Source: Variovorax sp. 54 (GTDB lineage: Bacteria > Pseudomonadota > Gammaproteobacteria > Burkholderiales > Burkholderiaceae_C). From it: a DNA stretch of 64,000 nt. Location: assembly GCF_002754375.1 (NCBI RefSeq), contig NZ_PEFF01000001.1:4667501-4731500 (forward strand), given 5' to 3'. Each line of letters begins with the position of its first letter. The stretch's first letter is position 1. The notes below the pieces were generated by a model. It ran no database searches. It was given only the letters and a program-made list of their open reading frames with translations, and had not been told where the DNA came from. A program made the position numbers and the translations under genes. Below are positions 62,621 through 64,000 of this stretch, piece by piece.

Positions 62621-63237
62621 ACGCACCCCTGCTTGCCAACCACCTGTGCGTCGTCGACGACGACGAGGCCGTGCGCCGCTCTCTGGGCCTGCTGCTGCTG
62701 TCGCGCGGCCATGCGGTGCAGGCCTTCGCCTCGGGCGAGGCCTTTTTGGCCGGTGCCGACCTGCAGCGCCCGGGCTGCGCCATCCTCGACCTGCGCATGG
62801 AGGGCATGAGCGGCCTGCAGGTGTTCGACGCGCTGCGCGCGCAGGACAGCCCGCTGGTCGTGATCTTCCTGTCCGGGCACGGCGACATTCCGATGGCCGT
62901 CGAGGCGGTGCAGAACGGCGCCTTCGGCTGGCTGGAGAAACCCTGCAACGACGAGCGCCTGCTCGACAGCATCGCCAAGGCGCTGCACAAGGCCGAAGAG
63001 GTCGCCGTGCGCCGCCACGCCCGGCAGGCCGCGCAGGCGCTGTGGGCCAAGCTCACGCCGCGCGAGATGCAGGTCGCCCGGCTCGTGGCCGAAGGCCTGC
63101 CCAACAAGCGCATCGCGCAGGAACTCGCGCCGCTGGAGCTGCGCACGGTGGAAACGCACCGGGCGCACATGTTTGCGAAGCTGGGCTTTTCGAGCAGCCT
63201 GGAGCTGGACCGCTTCCTGCGCGAGCACGGTCTCTAG
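62617..63237 (+). CDS. FixJ/LuxR-type response regulator
   Basis: A 206-residue regulator. Receiver domain (about 9-120): VVDDDE, phospho-Asp58 in AILDLRMEGMSG, Ser86 in FLSGHG and Lys108 in WLEKPCND; a linker; and a LuxR-type HTH (about 140-200) LTPREMQVARLVAEGLPNKRIAQEL, RTVETHRAHMFAKLG. GTG 62617 overlaps the TGA of the kinase gene (GTGA), so they are translationally coupled. It presumably controls the downstream transporter through the palindrome at 63254. It has no AAA+ domain, so sigma-70 promoters are its targets. Confidence 0.95.
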   Translation: MNAPLLANHLCVVDDDEAVRRSLGLLLLSRGHAVQAFASGEAFLAGADLQRPGCAILDLRMEGMSGLQVFDALRAQDSPLVVIFLSGHGDIPMAVEAVQNGAFGWLEKPCNDERLLDSIAKALHKAEEVAVRRHARQAAQALWAKLTPREMQVARLVAEGLPNKRIAQELAPLELRTVETHRAHMFAKLGFSSSLELDRFLREHGL

Positions 63238-63253
63238 AACCTAGGGTTTACCC

Positions 63254-63271
63254 CTGCGTACGGGTACGCAG
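63254..63271. promoter_or_regulatory. Perfect 18-bp palindrome between regulator and transporter
   Basis: CTGCGTAC-GG-GTACGCAG is an inverted repeat with perfect 8-bp arms, 17 bp past the response regulator stop and about 112 bp before the transporter start. It is a strong candidate for the binding site of the adjacent regulator. Confidence 0.65.
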
Positions 63272-63382
63272 CCTCGCGGCGGGGGCCTACGGACGACAGC
63301 GCGCTCCCGGCGGACCAGACTCCCCGGCACGGCTTTCCGCGGGCTTCGCGGGGGCTGAAGCCAGAGACAAGGACCCCCTCGC

Positions 63383-64000
63383 ATGACCGCCATTGCCAGC
63401 AGCAGCACGAGCGCCGGCGCTTCCAGCCCGGACGCGACCAGCGACAACCACACCCCCTACACCTTCGAGGAAAAGCGCAAGCGCATCTTCGCCATCTTTG
63501 CCGCTTCGTCAGGCAATCTGGTGGAGTGGTTCGACTTCTACGTCTACGCCTTCTGCGCGATCTACTTCGCGCCCTCGTTCTTCCCCAAGTCGGACCCGAC
63601 GGTCCAGCTGCTGAACACGGCCGGCGTGTTCGCCGCGGGCTTTCTGATGCGCCCGATCGGCGGCTGGATCTTCGGCCGGCTGGCCGACCGCAAGGGCCGC
63701 AAGACGTCGATGGTGACCTCGGTCGTCATGATGTGCGTGGGCTCGCTGATCATTGCCTGCCTGCCCACCTACGCGCAGATCGGCGCCTGGGCGCCCGCGC
63801 TGCTGCTGGCCGCGCGCCTGCTGCAGGGCCTGTCGGTCGGCGGCGAGTACGGCACCACCGCCACCTACATGAGCGAAGTGGCGATGCGCGGCCAGCGCGG
63901 CTTCTTCTCGTCGTTCCAGTACGTCACGCTGATCGGCGGCCAGCTGCTGGCCGTGGTGGCCGTGGTGGTGCTGCAGCAGCTGCTCACCGAGGCCGAACTC
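63383..64000 (+). CDS. MHS-family MFS transporter (KgtP-like), partial
   Basis: The first 206 residues of a metabolite:H+ symporter-type MFS transporter, open at the right edge. After a 30-residue cytoplasmic tail, helix 1 contains [14 protein letters not shown], a typical MHS opening; next [21 protein letters not shown] is the family loop motif, and [21 protein letters not shown] is in helix 4. Such transporters bring in organic acids such as 2-oxoglutarate, citrate or proline; KgtP is the closest known type by motif. Its position behind a Cache-sensor two-component system suggests substrate-induced uptake. ATG 63383 follows an AAGGA Shine-Dalgarno. Confidence 0.92.
   Translation, partial: MTAIASSSTSAGASSPDATSDNHTPYTFEEKRKRIFAIFAASSGNLVEWFDFYVYAFCAIYFAPSFFPKSDPTVQLLNTAGVFAAGFLMRPIGGWIFGRLADRKGRKTSMVTSVVMMCVGSLIIACLPTYAQIGAWAPALLLAARLLQGLSVGGEYGTTATYMSEVAMRGQRGFFSSFQYVTLIGGQLLAVVAVVVLQQLLTEAEL

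Overview
The window is a 64 kb piece of a high-GC chromosome with densely packed genes on both strands. The gene families point to a betaproteobacterium of the Comamonadaceae, most likely Variovorax or a close relative. Supporting families are two orphan Bug/TctC-type binding proteins, monomeric isocitrate dehydrogenase, a DinB with a Burkholderiales-type insertion, DUF1161, DUF2277 and DUF3455 proteins and OpgC. This assignment is an inference from families; no rRNA or tRNA gene was seen. No phage, integrase or insertion sequence was recognised.

Layout. 1-7.1 kb: end of an acyl-CoA synthetase, a small histidine-kinase-like protein, a purine nucleoside permease-like lipoprotein, a DUF2459 protein, DNA polymerase IV, a CdiI-like orphan immunity protein, a YiiX-type hydrolase and a glycolipid-binding-family protein. 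7.1-14.3 kb: a LysR-controlled cluster in which a regulator and a Bug receptor diverge from a tannase-family esterase, a second alpha/beta-hydrolase and another Bug receptor; this looks like an ester hydrolysis and uptake unit. 14.3-20.3 kb: several regulator-target pairs (TetR with O-methyltransferase, LysR with lactate dehydrogenase, TetR with an NTF2-like protein), some with clear palindromic operators. 20.3-28.8 kb: a REP-like inverted pair, cyanase, a short-chain dehydrogenase homologue lacking two catalytic residues, a GIY-YIG-like protein, monomeric isocitrate dehydrogenase, and a GntR/CynX-type transporter operon.

28.8-46.2 kb: a cell-envelope stretch with penicillin-binding protein 1C coupled to a TPM-domain protein with a 17-serine run, then a class II UvrA, several small enzymes and regulators, and about 8 kb further a 1995-residue alpha-2-macroglobulin with a CLEQ thioester. 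46.3-53.2 kb: OpgC, a GDSL hydrolase, and an ECF sigma/anti-sigma pair. The sigma gene is divergent from a DUF3455 lipoprotein gene, and two matching ECF-type promoters lie back to back between them.

53.2-60.3 kb: an orphan type VI secretion module (VgrG, Tle4-like lipase, Tli4-like lipoprotein immunity protein, pentapeptide-repeat protein) followed by an AP2-like protein; no T6SS structural genes are in the window. 60.4-64 kb: a DctB-like sensor kinase and a FixJ-type regulator in one operon, an 18-bp perfect palindrome, then the start of an MHS-family transporter, which together suggest a substrate-sensing uptake unit.
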